Below are positions 61,649 through 64,000 of a stretch of DNA of 64,000 nucleotides, one piece after another (the first letter of the stretch is position 1; every line of letters starts with the position of its first letter). Location: NCBI RefSeq assembly GCF_026341825.1, contig NZ_JAPENY010000001.1, forward strand, positions 744,001 through 808,000. The letters are read 5' to 3'. Source of the stretch: Streptomyces sp. NBC_00620 (GTDB lineage Bacteria > Actinomycetota > Actinomycetes > Streptomycetales > Streptomycetaceae). Position numbers and translations under genes: made by a program. Under the pieces are notes generated by a model. The model was given only the letters and a program-made list of their open reading frames with translations. It had not been told where the DNA came from and searched no databases.

Positions 61649-64000
61649 CGGGCCACCTCCACAAGGTCGTTGTCGTCGCTCACCCGGTCGTCGGCTTGGC
61701 CATCGCCGGCCTCGCCATCGCCGCCGTCGGGTTCGTCCAGCCCGAGCAGCAGACGCAGCACCGGCAGTACGGCGTCCGCGCGCTCGGCGTCGAGGTCGGG
61801 GGCGAACCCGGGTATCCCGGAGGCCGCTGCCGTGGCACTCCCCCGTGCCCCCGGGCCGCGCCTGATCAGCTCGCCGAGCGTCCGGCGCACTCCGGCCTCG
61901 TAAGCCGAGAACGTCCGTCGCAGCAGCGGCAGTACATCGGTGAACGCCTCCGCCGGAACCCCGGTCAGCCACGCGTCCACCAGCCCGAGAAGCCGCTCGT
62001 CGTGCATGAGCAGCATCCCGCCGCCGGAGCCGCCCCCGACGAACCCCTCGATCCACGCGGCGGCGTCCCCCGGCGCCGTCCCCGGCGACAGCACGAGCCC
62101 CATGAGCCGGGCGGCCTCGTCCTGCGCCAACTCGCCCTCGTCGAGCAGCAGTCGTACGGCCCGTCCGCGGATCACCCCCGGCACGGTGTCGCGCCCGGCC
62201 AGCACTCGGAGCACGGAGTGCCAGCGGCCGCGTATGCCGCCGCCGGACCCGGTGCCGCCCGTCTCCCCCAGCAGGCCCACCGCGCCCTGCACCGCGTCCA
62301 CATGACGCCGCATCTCCTCCGCGGCCTCGGTGTCGAGAGCAGCGCAGGCCGGTGGGAGCCCGACGAAGATCCGCTCGGCGAGGCCCACCGCGACATCGCT
62401 GAGGGCGTGTGTGTCCGTGCCGCGTACGTCGCCGTACCGCAGGGAGCGGACCAGTGCGGGCAGGGCCTGGGCGAGATGGCCGACGTCGGCGTCGAGGGCC
62501 GCCCGGTCGGCGAGGACCCGCATGACCACGGGCAGCGCGTCCGGGAGTTCGGCGAGGAGACACCGCTCGGCGAGCGCCGTGACATCGGCCAGTGAGCCCG
62601 CGCCGATGGCGTCCGCGTCGGCCTTGGCGGTCGCGGCGGCGAGCACGGTGGTGCCCCACACCCCGGCCTCGGCGACCCGCACGGACAGCTCCGGCTCCCA
62701 GCGCAGCCGCCAGGTCTCGCGGAAGGTGCCGGTGCTGCCGCGCGACGCGACAGGCTCGCCCCAGCCGATGCCCAACAGCCGCAGCCGGTGCAGGAGTCTG
62801 CTGCGCCCGGCGTCGGTCTCCTTGCGCAAGTCGAGTTCCAACTCCCGCTCCAGCGCCTCTGGTTTGAGCCGAAGCCGCCGCTGCAGCCGCGCCAGGTCGC
62901 GCTGCAGGGGCACTGCGGGCGCGGACTCCGGCACCTCGCCCATCACATCTCCGACCACGAGCCGGTCCCGCACGAGCGCGAGCGGCACGTCGGAGCCCTC
63001 GCACATCACGGCTCGTACGGCATCGGTGGTCTCGGTCAGTCCCGGCAGCGGGCGGCCGCGCATCGCGGCGAGTGTGTCGGCGAGCCGCACCGCCTCGATG
63101 ACGTGCGCGGAGGAGACCATCCGGTCCTCGTCGCGCAGCAGCCGGGCGACCTTCGTCATCCAGCGCTCGACCGGGCGGTCGGGGGCGCCGAACAGATGCC
63201 CGTACCAACCCGGCGAGTCGATGCCCGCCCCGTACCCGCTGACCCGGGACAGCCTGCGGTGCGTCCACGGCACCCATGTCATGTCGGCCTTGGCCTTGGG
63301 CAGCCCCTTGAGCAGCGCCCGGTCCGCGCCGGCCGTGGTCTTCTGCCGCAGGGCGGGGACGTGCCAGGCCCCGCACACCACCGCCACGTCGTCCCCGAAC
63401 TCCCGCTGCGCCGCCCGCACCTGGAGCCGCATGTACGCCTCACGCACGAGGTCCCGCTCGTGGCCCCCGACCCCGTACGCCTCCCGCAGCGCCCCCATCG
63501 CCTCCCCGAGTACGGCGAACGGCGCGAACGGATCGCCTCCCGCCGCCCCGCCCCGGTGCTCGACCACGTCCTCCCACCACCGCTCGGGATCGTCGTAACC
63601 GGCGGTCTCGGCCAGCACGGCAAGCGGGTCGATACGGACGGCCTCGTCAGCAGACGAACCCTCCTCGCCCTCCGACTCCTCCGATTCCTCCGAAGCGGAT
63701 TCGTCCTTCCCCCAAACCAGCGTGTGGGTCGCCGGAAGGTCGATGAACCGGGCCGGGACTCCCTGGTCCAGGGCCCACCGGATGGCCACCCACTCCGGGG
63801 AGAACTCGGCAAGCGGCCAGAAGGCCGAGCGGCCGGGCTCGTCCACGACGTGGGCGAGCAAGGCGACGGGCGGACGCATGCCTTCCTCTGCGGCCAACGG
63901 GATGAGCGCGTCCGCCTCCGGGGGCCCCTCGATCAGCACGACCCGGGGAGCGGCCGCCTCCAGCGCGGCCCGCACGGCCCGTGCCGACCCCGGACCGTGA
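61645..64000 (-). CDS. DUF5682 family protein, N terminus beyond right edge
   Basis: 785 residues visible, open at the right edge; the edge reads HGPGSARAVRAALEA, the start region I expect for DUF5682 (usually GIRHHGPGSAR), so only a few N-terminal residues are missing. Other features: VLIEGPPEADALIPLAAEEGMRPPVALLAH, VVCGAWHVPALRQK, and a very long helical remainder of leucine/arginine-rich repeats. The first ~250 residues resemble TraB/EreA-like folds (inference). Coupled to the vWA gene. Members usually sit with MoxR AAA ATPases and vWA proteins in actinomycetes. Confidence 0.88.
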   Translation of the reverse strand, partial: HGPGSARAVRAALEAAAPRVVLIEGPPEADALIPLAAEEGMRPPVALLAHVVDEPGRSAFWPLAEFSPEWVAIRWALDQGVPARFIDLPATHTLVWGKDESASEESEESEGEEGSSADEAVRIDPLAVLAETAGYDDPERWWEDVVEHRGGAAGGDPFAPFAVLGEAMGALREAYGVGGHERDLVREAYMRLQVRAAQREFGDDVAVVCGAWHVPALRQKTTAGADRALLKGLPKAKADMTWVPWTHRRLSRVSGYGAGIDSPGWYGHLFGAPDRPVERWMTKVARLLRDEDRMVSSAHVIEAVRLADTLAAMRGRPLPGLTETTDAVRAVMCEGSDVPLALVRDRLVVGDVMGEVPESAPAVPLQRDLARLQRRLRLKPEALERELELDLRKETDAGRSRLLHRLRLLGIGWGEPVASRGSTGTFRETWRLRWEPELSVRVAEAGVWGTTVLAAATAKADADAIGAGSLADVTALAERCLLAELPDALPVVMRVLADRAALDADVGHLAQALPALVRSLRYGDVRGTDTHALSDVAVGLAERIFVGLPPACAALDTEAAEEMRRHVDAVQGAVGLLGETGGTGSGGGIRGRWHSVLRVLAGRDTVPGVIRGRAVRLLLDEGELAQDEAARLMGLVLSPGTAPGDAAAWIEGFVGGGSGGGMLLMHDERLLGLVDAWLTGVPAEAFTDVLPLLRRTFSAYEAGVRRTLGELIRRGPGARGSATAAASGIPGFAPDLDAERADAVLPVLRLLLGLDEPDGGDGEAGDGQADDRVSDDNDLVEVAR

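Noticed and set aside
60419..63376. 985-codon minus-strand frame extending upstream of the vWA gene
   Set aside because: The part above 61648 overlaps DUF5682 in another frame and is Arg/Ala/Gly low-complexity; the coupled ATG at 61648 gives the family's length.

Overview
The window is chromosomal core DNA of a high-GC actinomycete, almost certainly a Streptomyces. The evidence is the strong third-position GC bias, frequent GTG starts, many ATGA/GTGA start-stop overlaps, and a gene set and order (sucCD, purNH, folD, mdh, choline/betaine locus, rocD, glyA, trpS, dprE1/dprE2, D-Ala-D-Ala carboxypeptidase) that I recognise as a conserved Streptomyces block. I found no rRNA, tRNA, phage, plasmid or CRISPR features.

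Layout. 1-4.8 kb: a DUF4132 gene cut by the left edge with a small partner, a VOC protein, and a three-gene unit (membrane protein, DCC-type thiol oxidoreductase, TetR regulator) whose promoter carries two perfect 14-bp palindromes. 4.8-10.1 kb: an MMPL exporter with an unusual C-terminal carboxypeptidase-regulatory-like domain, divergent from a response regulator/sensor kinase pair, then an anti-sigma-type ATPase. 10.1-16.6 kb: an SBP_bac_5 binding protein and envelope genes (metallophosphoesterase, SCO4848-type membrane protein, D,D-carboxypeptidase, YihY). 16.6-20.5 kb: a divergent four-gene set for decaprenyl-phosphoryl-arabinose (UbiA-type phosphoribosyltransferase, PAP2 phosphatase, dprE1, dprE2). 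20.5-28 kb: LigT-type phosphodiesterase, trpS, an ECF sigma factor with a membrane regulator, a MITE-like element, glyA behind a ZTP riboswitch, and rocD. 28-33.5 kb: a YgiBC-like lipoprotein/ATP-grasp pair, a DMT transporter, and a MocR regulator divergent from AhpD-like and PEP-mutase-like genes.

33.7-42.2 kb is an osmoprotection locus. betB, a choline-oxidase-like GMC enzyme, a ProV-like ATPase, a fused double permease and a ProX-like lipoprotein are read leftward, opposite a MarR-GNAT regulator with an 18-bp operator-like palindrome. Together they could turn choline into glycine betaine and import betaine or choline. 42-57.5 kb is central metabolism (mdh, folD, purH-purN, sucD-sucC) interleaved with membrane and secreted proteins and an XRE/sigma-like/membrane fusion. 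58-60.3 kb holds two repetitive secreted proteins. 60.4-64 kb holds a vWA protein coupled to a DUF5682 protein cut by the right edge, which is probably part of a MoxR-vWA system continuing outside.

The most unusual signal runs across genes. Short in-frame or stop-spanning tandem repeats (18-30 bp units) sit at the ends of genes, mostly at operon junctions: DCC C terminus, PAP2 N terminus, sigma-factor C terminus over the next gene's Shine-Dalgarno, PEP-mutase-like start, ProX start, ProV C terminus, betB/GMC spacer, and stop-codon duplications at 10145, 55325 and 60386. Other noteworthy items are the MITE that supplies a stop codon, four copies of a dispersed intergenic repeat (two forming a large inverted repeat), and the two palindromes at the TetR operon.
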